Of a DNA stretch of 64,000 bases, positions 1 to 10,959 are shown one piece after another (the first letter of the stretch is position 1; each line of letters opens with the position of its first letter). This DNA is from Cynocephalus volans (Eukaryota > Chordata > Mammalia > Dermoptera > Cynocephalidae): positions 189,113,501 through 189,177,500 of the forward strand of contig NC_084461.1 of assembly GCF_027409185.1 (NCBI RefSeq), read 5' to 3'. The notes below the pieces were generated by a model. That model saw only the letters and a program-made list of their open reading frames with translations, was not told where the DNA came from and did not search any database. Both the position numbers and the translations under genes were made by a program.

Positions 1-364
1 GCCCCCCTGGTTCCAGATCAGATACATGGCTGAAGCAAGGCTGTCAGGGTACGGGATCACCTTAGCGTGAAAGGGACAGTGTTTTTGCCACTGATGTTCT
101 CTTTGGTGTCAGCCATCCCATGAGATTTATTTGTCTAAATTGAGTATGGGTGGGTTTTTTTTTTAACTTCTAAAATAAACATTAAGGTCATATTTATTTT
201 GTAGCAGTAAACAATGCCTTCTCTCTGGGGAAAAAAAAAGGTGAAATACTTTCCATAAAGCTGAAATGTACAGCTTTTCTTCTGCTCTGTGTAACCACAA
301 TATGTGAATTAGCAAAATGCTTTGTTGTTCTGGAATTCACTCAAGTTTCATTTATATTTTACCA

Positions 365-510
365 CAACTACTAAGATCATCAGTAAGATGGCTATTATTA
401 TTCCCATTTTACTGATGATGAAACTGAGGCCCATTGTGGCTTCGCTATTTGCACAAGGTCATGGTGTCTGAGCCAGAACTTTGGTTCCCTGAGTTTGCCC
501 CAGGTTGTAA
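365..510 (-). repeat. MIR SINE fragment
   Basis: Contains the antisense MIR core CCCATTTTACTGATGATGAA followed by ACTGAGGC, then CACAAGGTCATGG. Confidence 0.7.
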
Positions 511-691
511 GCCAGTATTTTCAAATCATTCAATTTAAGAAGGCAACATCATTTTATATCATAACACTCTTTAGTTACTTCTAATAAATCTCAAGTGTCT
601 TCTTTCTGCTCTTCTTTTCAAAAAGTACACCATTGTACATGTGGGAGCTCTACCTTTACAGACCTTCATCTCATTCCTGTCCCTCCCTTAG

Positions 692-850
692 GTTGTGGAA
701 TCCTGCCTGGAAGGTATCTGTAAGCCAGACCCTAGGATATACAAGCTGTGCTTGGAGCAGCTTGGTCTGCAGCCCTCCGAGTCCATCTTTCTGGATGATC
801 TTGGACCAAACCTAAAAACAGCTGCCAGCCTTGGTATTCACACCATTAAG
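692..850 (+). CDS. ACAD10: ACAD10 coding exon (HAD domain end, visible exon 1)
   Basis: Encodes visible residues 1-53 in phase 0, with a pyrimidine tract and AG at 690-691 and GT at 851. The KPD lysine (motif III) and FLDDLG aspartates (motif IV) of haloacid-dehalogenase hydrolases are both present, so this is the C-terminal part of the HAD module; the nucleophile motif lies upstream of the window. Confidence 0.95.
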
Positions 851-1111
851 GTAATAGTCATTATTTTTGAACCCCTGCTATGCACCAGGCACTGGTGCAA
901 GCATTTCTATGCAGCCTTTTTACAGGTAGTTGTAGCTTTCCTTAGTGGGTTTCCCTCACGTTTCCACAGTCATTATCTTTTACTAATTATTAAATCTATG
1001 GACTAGCTGCTTGTATTTTCAATGGGAAGCGAGGCAAACATGTACAAAGAAGGCAGTTTGAGAAAAGAGATACCCAGGGTGAATAGCATGCTTAAGACAA
1101 TTGAGGTGGCA

Positions 1112-1254
1112 GGGCCGAGCCTGTGGCGCACTCGGAGAGTGCGGAGCTGGGAGTGCGGCGACGCTCCCGCCACGGGTTCGGATCCTATATAGGAATGGCC
1201 AGTGCGCTCACTGGCTGAGTGCCGGTCACAAAAAAGACAAAAAAAAAAAAAAAA
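1112..1254 (+). repeat. tRNA-Ile-derived SINE (CYN-like), GC-rich subtype
   Basis: Starts GGGCCGAGCCTGTGGCGCAC, has a B-box GGTTCGGATCC and an A-tail, and is flanked by the exact duplication AGACAATTGAGGTGGCA at 1095-1111 and 1255-1271. Confidence 0.9.
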
Positions 1255-1735
1255 AGACAATTGAGGTGGCATTCAGACTGTCCTAGTGAAACTGTTCCAG
1301 GTGAGGAGCCAGCAGCTACTGGCCACACAGGCCACCCTAGGTCTTGGCTGTGAAGCACGAGGAGCCACATGAGAGGGAGTCTTGGGTCAGCTTTCTGTAT
1401 TTTGTTTTCATTCTTAAGCTGATGGGCCCATAGGGACAGAGCAAACACTGCCATTCAATCTTCTTCCCTCTTGGCACGAGAGAGTATTGTGAACTCTTAA
1501 CTGGCACCCTTCTGTGCAAGTAGAGCAGTGTGGTTAGAAATTAAATGGGAAGAGGAAACTCCGTGCTACTGCTTCCTCAGTTGCTGAATATCCTGGCTCC
1601 AAAGTCCTTCCTCAGAGAACTGACTTCTTGGATATTGCCCTCTAAAGAACTACCCTCCTGTAGAACAGACTAGGGGGAGAACAGAGAGGTCAGGGCTGAC
1701 TGGTGGTACATGTTCAGTATTCTCTCTGAAACTAG

Positions 1736-1895
1736 GTTAATGACCCAGAGACTGCAGTGAAGGAATTAGAATCTCTTCTGGGTTTTACATTGAGAGTGGG
1801 TATTCCAAACACTCGTCCAGTGAGAAAGACAATGGAAATTGCAAAAGATGCATTGGAGAAATACCTCAAAGACTTACTGGGGATCCAAACCACAG
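1736..1895 (+). CDS. ACAD10: ACAD10 coding exon (HAD to kinase linker, visible exon 2)
   Basis: Starts in phase 0 and leaves one base (160 bp). Encodes [19 protein letters not shown] and a lysine-rich linker ending GIQTTG. The donor GTATGT at 1896 is only 16 nt from the T-tail of an antisense SINE. Confidence 0.93.
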
Positions 1896-1911
1896 GTATG
1901 TACATTTTCTT

Positions 1912-2088
1912 TCTTTTTTTTTTTTTTTGTGATCGGTAAGGGGATTGTAACCCTTGGCTTGGTGTCGCTCGCACTGCGCTCAGCCAGTGAGCAAACCGGC
2001 CATCCTTATATAGGATCCGAACCCGTGGCGGGAGCGCCGCTGCGCTCCCAGCGCTGCACTCTCCCAAGTGAACCACGGGGTCGGCCCC
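1912..2088 (-). repeat. tRNA-Ile-derived SINE (CYN-like dimer), 16 nt after an ACAD10 donor
   Basis: Antisense copy: T-tail at 1912-1928, GGATCCGAACCCGTGG B-box complement, and terminal CGGGGTCGGCCCC. Confidence 0.88.
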
Positions 2089-2463
2089 ATTTTTTATTTT
2101 GATAACTCTCTCTCCAGGGCCAGGCTTTCAGTCTGTTTCTTACTTTCAAACTCTAATGGAATATGCCAGAAACACAGAGGCAAAGTGGTGAGGGAGATAC
2201 CTGTTGGGCCTCATGGGTGTGAGTGCTGCTTTCAGTTTTGCTTGGGAAGAAGCATTAACCTCCTTTTTTACAGATTTGCAAAAGTGTATTTGTCATCCCT
2301 CTCTTCTACCTCAGAGGGTGGTATGGCAGCAGTTGCCTGCAAAGGCTGTCAAGGAAGAAGGGAACTTGGGGACTACTGTATGTGCTCAGGGGCATTTGAG
2401 TGTTTATCATTTTTTGAGATGGCAGCCTGTTTTTTGAAGGTGACTTGAAAGTTGCATCGTTTT

Positions 2464-2629
2464 ATTTTATTTTTTATTTATTTATTTATTTTTGTCTTTT
2501 TGTGACCGGCCGCACCGCGCTCAGCCAGTGAGCACACCGGCCATCCCTATATAGGGTCCGAACCCGCGGCGGGAGCACTGCTGCGCTCCCAGAGCCACAC
2601 TCTCCCGAGTGCGCCACGGGGTCGGCCCT
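2464..2629 (-). repeat. tRNA-Ile-derived SINE (CYN-like) with ATTT-rich tail
   Basis: The duplication AAAGTTGCATCGTTTTA lies at 2448-2464 and again at 2630-2646. The tail is (TTTA)n. Confidence 0.9.
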
Positions 2630-3530
2630 AAAGTTGCATCGTTTTAAAATGTGATAAGTTGTCTCCATCTCTTCAAAGGTCCCTCTCTCATTCTTCACAT
2701 CTACCCTCAGAAAAACCAGCTGCCTTGTGAGCTTTTGAAGAAATTTCACCTGGTGATAAAGTTTTTCCTCACCCACTTGATCCTTGAAAAGACTTATTTA
2801 TGGAGTTTCTCATTATGATGTTTCCAGCAACTGGATTCTTGGTATTGCCTCTACAAAGCGGAGGGGCCCCTTCTGATGAGGCTGACTAACTCCATTGCTT
2901 TCCTGCTTTTCTGCCAAAGTGAAACGAATCTACATCCAGAGTTTAGTCTTGTTATGAAGCCATGGGTTAATTAGGTTCATCTCAGCCAGTAGCCTGTGGG
3001 GGAGCCACAGAATTCAGCTTAGTGGAGTGGGAAATTACATCTCATGAGAGCAGTGCTGGCTCTAGCTGGAGGCCTCTGCATAGCTCCTTTCAGCTGTCAT
3101 GACAGTGTCAGGCGTGGTTTGGCTGAATTTGGGCTAAGGGATGCACAAGGGCACTTTTCATCCTCAGGCTTAAAGCATTCCATCTGGCAAGATGGGTTGC
3201 CATGACTGTGCTTGTGGTTGATAAACAGAACTAAAATGTTTTGGTTCATGGAGCAGGAGTTGGCAAGAAGGACAAAATTGGACACCCATACAAAGTGAGA
3301 AAATTATTGTGGTATAAAGTGAGTGGCTTTTGTCACACTTTAGTGACATGTGATTCTGGACCCTGGCTGGTGGGGTGTGCCTGGGACCAGGGAGTAGGTG
3401 CTTTTTTTGCACTGCATGCCAAATGAGGATATTCTGCATCCCAAATGCAGAACTGATTAGAAAGAAAGAATGTCTGTCCAGATCTGTCCTCCATATCTAG
3501 TTTGAGTTTTCTTTGGTTCTAAACTTGCAG

Positions 3531-3672
3531 GCCCATTGGAACTCCTTCAGTTTGATCACGGACAGTCAAATCCAACTTACTACATCAGGCTGGCTAATCA
3601 TCAGCTGGTTCTGAGGAAGAAACCCCCCGGGACACTCCTTCCATCTGCCCATGCAGTAGAGAGAGAGTTCAG
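3531..3672 (+). CDS. ACAD10: ACAD10 coding exon (kinase N-lobe, visible exon 3)
   Basis: Acceptor is AACTTGCAG, donor GTAAAT. Encodes the GQSNPTYYI nucleotide-loop-like motif and LVLRKKPPG, which carries the N-lobe lysine expected to contact ATP in aminoglycoside-phosphotransferase-like kinases. Confidence 0.94.
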
Positions 3673-3974
3673 GTAAATTCTCAGCACCCAGGGGTGCACT
3701 TGCCCACCGAGCCTCCCAGCACATGAGCTTAGCCCCTAAGCTGATGAGCCAGCACTCCTTAAAAGTGCCCCAAGATGTTTAAAACCACAATCATGAATCT
3801 CCACGTTATTTCAAATAATAACATGTAACCTACTTTTATTTAGAAGCTTGTCTTCTCTTTTCTATACCTATATCTGTAGACTAGATTTTTTTGAAACTTC
3901 TAGGCAAAAAAAGGCATTAGTGAGATATTCTTTAGTCTTGTCCTTTAGTATTAAAGACTTTTTAGTAAAGATTA

Positions 3975-4455
3975 AATCCTTGCACAGAAGGAGAAATACC
4001 GTGTGTCCTTACTCATAAGTGGGGAGCTAAGGAAGGAAGGGAGGGATGGAAGGAGGGAACAAAAAACCACAAGAAAGAAAGGAAAGAAGTGGGGAGAGGG
4101 AGAGAGGGGGAAGAAGAGAGGAAGGGGGGAGAGGGGGAGAAAGAGAGAAAGAAAGAAGGAAAGAGGGAACGAAACGAAGGGAAGGAAAGGAAAGAAAAGA
4201 GAAAGAACAACCACAATAATACGTTGAACTTTCAGAAGGAGAGAACAGACCTATGGTTACTACAGGTGGGAAACGGGGGGAGGGGGGTGTTAAGGGAGAA
4301 ACCGGGTAATGGATGCAAAGAATAATTACAATTTGTAATGATGAACATGCTAATACTGATTTGATCATCACATATTGTACACAAATACTGATAGTCAACT
4401 CTGTATCATATAAATATATATAATCAATTAGTTTCAGTTAAAAATAATTAATTTT
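3975..4455 (+). repeat. L1 3' end containing a purine tract
   Basis: CCTTACTCATAAGTGGGGAG and TGGTTACTACAGGTGGGAAA are L1 3' UTR motifs, and the end is A-rich. The purine tract at 4021-4208 lies inside it. Confidence 0.65.
4021..4208. repeat. Purine (GGAA/GA)n tract
   Basis: About 190 bp that are almost purely A and G on the + strand, with repeated GGAAGGAA, GGGAGAGG and GAAAGAAA units. Confidence 0.85.
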
Positions 4456-4494
4456 TAAAAAGATTAAAGCTTTTAAGGACTTTAGTCTTAAAAT

Positions 4495-4645
4495 CAATAT
4501 ATTACTAGAGCTATAGCCAAAATAACATGGCCATGAGTTGATAGTTGTTGAAGCTGGATGATGGGTACATGGGGTTCATTATACGAATCTCTCTGCTTTT
4601 ATAATAAAGTGTTTAGAAGAATAAATGCATTACAACCCATCCCCA
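4495..4645 (+). repeat. L1 3' end fragment (old)
   Basis: GATGGGTACATGGGGTTCAT followed by TATACGAATCTCTCTGCTTTT is the familiar end of old L1M elements. Confidence 0.65.
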
Positions 4646-5239
4646 ATAAAATAGTGTGTTTTACAAACAGAAAAATTTAAACATAGAAGGTTGAAGAAAA
4701 ACCAAATCTCTTGAAGAGTGAGTGGCAAAGCTAGAAGATTTTCTCTTCCTCTTCTTCCTTCTTTCCACTTACACTCTACAGAAGAAAAGTTGCAGAGAGT
4801 AGTAAGAAAAATCTGATTTCAGCTCCTGTCCTTTCTTGTTCTTATTGCTTACTGTCTCTCCTCTTTACTTTTTGGTTCTTGGAATCTGACTTCTCCGAGT
4901 GTTGCAGGGACTGCTGATTGACGATCACGGAGCCTGGAGGGGGGTTCCTCACAGGAGAACACTTAGTTATTTCTGAGCATTTATATATGTGTCCACATAC
5001 TAGCAGGTCTGTATTTGTGGAAAAGAGACCCTGAAATTATAAAACCACCACTCTGTTTTCTCTGCAGCCTGCTTTTGAACTCTCTCTAACCATTCTCAGA
5101 GGTACCGAGGAATTCTAGAGTGCTAGAATGACATTCAAAAAGTTCAGGAATGCACAGAATTTTCACTGTAGTAAAAAATAAAACATACATTTGAAGATGA
5201 AATGTAATACAGTACCTATGTATGAAATGCCAAATGTAG

Positions 5240-5368
5240 ATTTGAACTATTCTAATAAACAATATGACACATTTATTAAAAACTGCAGAATAGTCATACT
5301 TTTAGACCTAATAATTCTAATTATGGGGATCTATCTTACAGAAATAATTTCCAAATATTTGTCTTTTT
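5240..5368 (+). repeat. L1 ORF2 3' fragment (old)
   Basis: Degenerate form of the L1 stretch reading 'cctaataattctaatta...atcttacagaaataa'. It ends where an antisense L1 begins. Confidence 0.5.
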
Positions 5369-6180
5369 TCTAGATATCATATATTAATGATTTCTAGTTT
5401 AATTCCATTGAGGTCTGAGAAATACTCTAATATTTCAATATTTATTGAATTTTTATTAAGACTTACTTTATGGACCAGCACATGATTAATCTTGGTGAAT
5501 GTATTGTGTGCACTTGAAAATAACGAGCATTCTGCAACTGCTGAGCGAGTGTTCTAGAAATGCCAATCAGGCCAACTTGATTGGTAGTGTTGTTCAGATC
5601 TATATATTTGGATAAATCTATCTTTGTCTAGTTCTATCAGTACTGTGAAAGAGGTGTTAAAATCTCAACTATGATTGTGATTTGTCCTTTTCTATCTTTA
5701 ACTGTGATCATTTTTACTTCATGTATTTTGAGGCTTTGTTGTTAGGTACATATGCATTTATCATTGTAATATCTTTCTGATGAATTAACTGTTTTATTGT
5801 TTTGAAATGTCCCACTTATTTGTCTCTGGTAATATATGGTCTTAAAGTTTACTTCATCAGATATTAAAGTAACCACACCAGCTTTCTTATGCTTACCAAT
5901 TACATAGTACTTCCTTTTCCATCCTATCATTTTCAACCTATCTATGTTTTAATATTTAAAGCATGTCTCTTATAGTGTTTTCCTACCAATCTGATAATTT
6001 CTCTCTTTTAATTAGAATGTTTAATCTATTAAATTTAATGTCATTATTAATATGTTTGATTTAAGTCTATAATTTCACCATTTCTTTTTTGCTTGTCCCA
6101 TCTGCTTTTCATTCTTATCTACTTTTGGGTCAATTGAATATTTTTTAGAATTCCATCTTAGTTGATGCATGTACTAACTT
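5369..6180 (-). repeat. L1 ORF2 fragment, antisense
   Basis: T-rich sequence with TTCCATTGAGGTCTGAGAAA, ATGTATTTTGAGGCTTTGTT and ATTCTTATCTACTTTTGGGT, recognisable as the complement of the second half of L1 ORF2. It has many stops. Confidence 0.75.
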
Positions 6181-6239
6181 AAAAATTTTTTTTCATCAGT
6201 TCAGCCAGCGGTTATCCCCATTTTTATTTATTCTGGCAG

Positions 6240-6308
6240 GATAATGAAAGCCCTTGCAAATACTGGAGTACCTGTCCCCAATGTTCTTGACCTCTGTGAA
6301 GATACAAG
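6240..6308 (+). CDS. ACAD10: ACAD10 coding exon (kinase domain, visible exon 4)
   Basis: A 69-bp exon encoding [20 protein letters not shown], the typical VPVP stretch before the hinge of this kinase family. Acceptor AG at 6238-6239, donor GTAAAG at 6309. It sits about 60 bp after an antisense L1 fragment. Confidence 0.93.
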
Positions 6309-6499
6309 GTAAAGTTCAGATTTTTTGCCATTGCGTAATCAAGCTACAGGAGAGAAAAGCTCATATACTAACTCTAATTCCAGTTTGTTAAAGACAAATT
6401 AAATTTGGGTGAGAGAGGAAAAAGACTTTATAGACCAGAAGTTCTCAGATCTTTAAGTTATCCTGAAAGATAAAGACATGCCTGCTTTTGTGAGAATTG

Positions 6500-6576
6500 G
6501 TAGAACATATCTTTTTATTTATTTATTTATTTTATTTTTTGGTGTCTGGTCAGTATAGGGATCTGAACCCTTGATA
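6500..6576 (-). repeat. Truncated tRNA-Ile SINE hit by a younger SINE
   Basis: (TTTA)n tail, TTTTTGGTGTCTGGTCAGTA and GGGATCTGAACCCTTGA. Its continuation is cut by the copy at 6595-6734. Confidence 0.6.
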
Positions 6577-6594
6577 AAACATATCTTTCTTTTG

Positions 6595-6734
6595 GGGCCG
6601 AGCCCGTGGCGCACTCGGTAGAGTGCTGCGCTGGTAGCGCGGCAACGCTCCCGCCGCGGGTTTGGATCCTATATAGGAATGACCGGTACACTCACTGGCT
6701 GAGTGCCGGTCACGAAAAAACGACAAAAAAAAAA
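6595..6734 (+). repeat. tRNA-Ile-derived SINE (CYN-like), GC-rich subtype
   Basis: GGGGCCGAGCCCGTGGCGCA to CGACAAAAA. The duplication AAAACATATCTTT occurs at 6577-6589 and 6735-6747. Confidence 0.9.
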
Positions 6735-6898
6735 AAAACATATCTTTTTTTTTAAACTTGTTTTTGTTTTCTTTTTTTAATCTTTTTTTCTTTTTATATC
6801 TTTTTTTACATATCCCAAAAATATATATTCATCTGGTTCCATGTTGCTTATTTTTGTTAATTTTTATCATGGTCTTTCTAAACTGTTTTAAACACCTT

Positions 6899-7001
6899 TT
6901 TTGTTTCTTTTTTACTGGCGGCTGGCCAGTATAGAGATCTGAATGCTTGACCTTGGTGTTACAACACCGAGCTCTGACTAACTGAGCTAACCAGCCAGCC
7001 C
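6899..7001 (-). repeat. tRNA-Ile SINE monomer
   Basis: Antisense GGCGGCTGGCCAGTATAGAG, CCTTGGTGTTACAACACC and CTAACTGAGCTAACCAGCC, nearly a full tRNA-Ile complement. Confidence 0.85.
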
Positions 7002-7047
7002 TCATATTATCTTTTAATTCTATTTACTGTGAACTTTTTGAAGTACC
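7002..7047. mobile_element. Truncated palindromic MITE (right half)
   Basis: ATTATCTTTTAATTC and GAACTTTTTGAAGTACC match the right half of the copy at 30236-30303. The left half is missing where the SINE lies. Confidence 0.6.
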
Positions 7048-7242
7048 ATTGTATGTGTATGTAGATAATATATATATAAAATAACTTTTTTGGCTGAACC
7101 TTTTGAAGTAAGTTGCAGATAGCCTGCATCTTTTAAGAATGAAAACATTTTCTTTCATAACCACGGCACATTATTACACCTAAGGTAATTAACAGTAATT
7201 TAATGATATTACTTAATATCTAGCCCATGTTCAAATTTCCCC

Positions 7243-7425
7243 TGTTGGGCTTGCTGATTGACTCAGTTGGTTAAAGCACAGCCTAATAACCACAATGTAT
7301 ATCGACAAAATAAAAGTTATAAATTAAATAAATAAATAAATAAAAATTAAAAAATAAAAATAAAAAAAAGCACAGCCTTGTCAAGTGTTCGGATCCCCAT
7401 ACTGGCCAGTTACCACACACACACA
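7243..7425 (+). repeat. tRNA-Ile SINE monomer split by an L1 tip insertion
   Basis: TTGGGCTTGCTGATTGACTC to AAAGCACAGCCT, then from a second AAAGCACAGCCT to GTTCGGATCCCCATACTGGC. The halves make one tRNA-Ile monomer. Confidence 0.8.
7285..7366 (+). mobile_element. 82-bp A-rich L1 3' tip inserted into a SINE
   Basis: Flanked by the exact 12-bp duplication AAAGCACAGCCT (7273-7284 and 7367-7378). It begins AATAACCACAATGTATATCG, like the end of an L1 3' UTR, then runs into AAAT/AAATA tail repeats. Confidence 0.65.
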
Positions 7426-7639
7426 AAAATTCCCCAGTTATCCTAAGCATGTCTTTTACAACTGTTTTTCAAGTCAGGACAAACATTTATAATGGTAGAA
7501 TTTTCAAGACAACTTCTTAGAGTAGTAAACTAATTTCTAGTAATGACTAAAAGATGGGTTAGTGACATATTAGTAGGTCATCTTAATACTGTAGGTGGTA
7601 TATATGCCATTCATACCACCAGTAATGCTAAAAATAACA

Positions 7640-7890
7640 TCAGTGACAAGAAGGGATATTTATTGAACCCTCATCGGAACCAGACACCATGCCAGACACT
7701 GTATATATTTGCTCCCTTAATTCTTATATCTACCTTTTGAAGTAGGTATGGTTTACAGATTTAAAAAAAACCAAAGCTCAGAGAAGTTTAGTAAGTAAGT
7801 CTCTCAGGGTCACCCTGCTAGTAAAGTGCAGAGGTGGGATTTAAACTTGGTTCTGTATGACTCTAAAGCTCCTCTTTCAACCATGCTGCT
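7640..7890 (-). repeat. MIR
   Basis: Nearly full length: CAGACACCATGCCAGACACT, antisense core TTTACAGATT..AAGCTCAGAGAAG, and CCTCTTTCAACCATGCTGC. Confidence 0.8.
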
Positions 7891-7993
7891 TTCTACGTGA
7901 CAACACTTAAACCTATTCCAATGGCTTTTGTAAATGGACCAAAGGGAAAAAAGAGAGGCATGCTGGCAAAGAAGTAAGAAGTATAGACGGGGG

Positions 7994-8229
<236 letters not shown>

Positions 8230-8321
8230 GAAAGAAAGGGAGAGAGAGAGAGACGAGGAGGGGTTCTTCTAATGCCCTGCACTTATGTACATCCAGAAGT
8301 AAGAAGTATAGACGGGGGGGG

Positions 8322-8487
<166 letters not shown>

Positions 8488-8681
8488 GAAAGAAAGGGAG
8501 AGAGAGAGAGACGAGGAGGGGTTCTTCTAATGCCCTGCACTTATGTACATCCAGTACTCTGGGTCTGAACTCCTCACCAGCATTCAGAGTGTACACTGAA
8601 ACAGAAAGAGCAGTGCTGTGATGAACAGCCCACCACATTATGAGTTGCACCCCTAGAACACCCTGTCTGTATACCTCCCAG

Positions 8682-8863
8682 GGTCATCGGCACCCCCTTC
8701 TATTTGATGGAGTACTGCCCAGGCCTCACCTACAAAGACCCCTCTCTGCCAGGCATAGAGCCCAGCCGGAGGCAAGCCATATACACTGCCATGAACAGAG
8801 TCCTGTGCAAAATTCACAGTGTGGATTTCAAGGCTGCAGGCCTGGAGGACTACGGGAAGCAAG
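8682..8863 (+). CDS. ACAD10: ACAD10 coding exon (kinase hinge and helices, visible exon 5)
   Basis: 182 bp, not a multiple of 3, so skipping it would shift the frame. Encodes the hinge [14 protein letters not shown] and the following helical part to LEDYGKQ. A duplicated long (TG)n tract ends 200 bp upstream. Confidence 0.95.
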
Positions 8864-9523
8864 GTGAGAACTGGTCTTTCCATCACTAGTGGCTCTGCTT
8901 TTAGAATCTGAATGGTTTGGGGGTATTAACACACCAAGTGTTTGCTAAATGTAAGGTGGGTTTAGCCTTCTCCTTGGAAGTCCAGTTAAATTTTAACAGA
9001 CATCTTGCTTACTGGGACATTTTATCCTTGGATAAATCCACTCATGAACTACAAAATCTCTCTTCTCTGCAACTTTTATTTCACTTTCCCATTTAAATTT
9101 TTCTTTTTTCTGATATTGGCCAAGGATTATTAAGATATATTCTTCCCCCTAAATATTCTTTTCAACAGGGATGTATTTTTTAGATGCCATTATACCAAAT
9201 TGTTTTATTTGTATATTTTGGTTTTGCCTTTTTTGTGTGTGTGTGAAAATTCCAGTTGTTCCTCATCCTTGTCAGCATTTGATATTAGCAGTTTTTTTCT
9301 TTTTCTTTTTTTTAAAGCCAGGTTTATTGAGTTGGACCATTCTATGAATTTTGTCAAATGCACACAGTTTTACAACCACCACCACAATTGTCTCTGTGCT
9401 CTTGCATAGAGAAATTTTAGCATGAGCCAAAGAATTTCACTTTTTCTGTCCTGCGGAGTTCAAGATTATCTGACTCTTGACAAGTATAGCTTCTTGGTTA
9501 TAGTCAAAAAGATTCTTTCAGGG

Positions 9524-9630
9524 CCGGCCTGTGGCTCACTTGGGAGAGTGTGGTGCTTATAACACCAAGGCCACGGGTTCGGATCCCTTTATAGGGATGG
9601 CTGGTTAGCTCACTTGGGAGAGTGTGAGCT
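9524..9630 (+). repeat. tRNA-Ile-derived SINE dimer, 3' truncated
   Basis: GGGCCGGCCTGTGGCTCACT, CCACGGGTTCGGATCCC, then a second monomer start GGCTGGTTAGCTCACTTGGG. It lacks an A-tail. Confidence 0.75.
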
Positions 9631-9902
9631 AAGCTGTATTTTCTTCTTCCTCTGCTTTTGACCAAAACATGCTTGTTTTCTCTAGCACTTTATCAAAGGC
9701 CACAATATGTGTCAATGTACATCACTTCCTAAGATATTTCTGCTGAGTTACCAAAAGTTCCTCCACTCTACAGGCACGTGGTCTGAGTTCTAAAAACTAA
9801 CAGTGTGAAACACTTTGTTATACCAGAGCAGGATTGCCAATTTCCCAGCAAAACTAAGGTAGTCCTCACTATCTCCACTTCCTCTTTGCACAGCCAGTTC
9901 CA

Positions 9903-10008
9903 TTTTCTTTTCTTTTCTTTTTTTGGCAGCTGGCCTGTACAGGGATTGAGCCCTGGACCTTGGTGTTATCAACACCATGCTCTAACCAACTGAACTAACC
10001 AGTCAGCC
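9903..10008 (-). repeat. tRNA-Ile SINE monomer
   Basis: (TTTTC)n tail, GGCAGCTGGCCTGTACAGGG, CTCTAACCAACTGAACTAAC. The flanks AGTTCCAT/AGTTCCAT are a probable duplication. Confidence 0.85.
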
Positions 10009-10049
10009 CGTCAGTAGTTCCATATTCTAAGATCTGACATTTGTAGCTC

Positions 10050-10510
10050 TCTATACCTGAAGCCAATTGTTGTGTTAGTTAGGCCTCTTAAAGTTGCAGA
10101 TTTCAGAAATCCAATCCAAACTGGCTGAGTTTGAATTTTGAAAAGAAATCTATTGACTCCCATAACTAAAAAGTCCAGGTATTGAGCCTTTGTTGGGCAC
10201 AACAGGGTCCACGGACTTCAGGAATCAGTGTCTCCCCTTCTCTCAGCTCTGTTTTGTTGTTGTTGTTGTTGTTGTTTGTTTGTTTTCTTTTAATTTCATT
10301 CCGAAATTCTTCTCTTTTGGTGACAGAATGGCCACAAGTTGCTCCATTATTATAGCTTAACCAGATTATCAAACCAGGGCAAAGAGAAAGTCCTGGCCCA
10401 GCTTGGGTTAGGGAACTAGCTCTGAGCCATTCATTGACCAGAGGGATACAGTGATCTGATTGGCTGGTCCTGGGCCATCCTTCCCTAAAATTGAGGTGGA
10501 GGTCAGCCAC
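10050..10510 (-). repeat. Old interspersed repeat, family not certain
   Basis: AATCCAATCCAAACTGGCTG, GGCCACAAGTTGCTCCA and CTGATTGGCTGGTCCTGGGC recur widely in mammalian genomes. It also holds a (TTG)n run at 10254-10280. I do not place the family. Confidence 0.4.
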
Positions 10511-10599
10511 CTCTAGACGATATGGACTGACAGTGGAGGTGGATCAGTTTCTCCAAAGGAAATATGACTGTGTACCAGTAAGGTTGCCACATTTACCAA

Positions 10600-10953
10600 A
10601 CAGAAATACAGGATGCACAATTAAATTTGAATTTCCAATAGACAATGAATACTTTTTTTTGGACATATGATTGAAGACCCAAAACCAACAATTTCAGGCA
10701 CTTTACTGCCACATACAACTTAGCAGATTTGCCAACATTCCAGCCCAAATTGAGGGGGTCCTCACTGCCTGCACCCCTTCCTAGTACAACCACATCCACC
10801 CCCCCCAACTCTAACCTGTTGGCCAGAGATACCAACTGAGTGGGGTTCCCCTCCACCTTGGTGGTCCCATTGGGAAATACTTATACTACAAGTGTATTTG
10901 TTGTTTATCTGAAATTCAAATTTAATTGGGCATCCTGTACTTTATCTGACAGC
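10600..10953. mobile_element. Inverted-repeat DNA transposon remnant
   Basis: The left arm (10604-10652, AATACAGGATGCACAATTAA then ATTTGAATTTCC) is the imperfect complement of the right arm (10892-10947, GAAATTCAAATTTAATTGGG then CATCCTGTAC). About 240 bp of unrelated sequence separates them. Confidence 0.6.
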
Positions 10954-10959
10954 CATAAT

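Noticed and set aside
695..1006. 103-codon open frame as an independent gene
   Set aside because: It is the ACAD10 exon at 692-850 reading through its donor into the intron.
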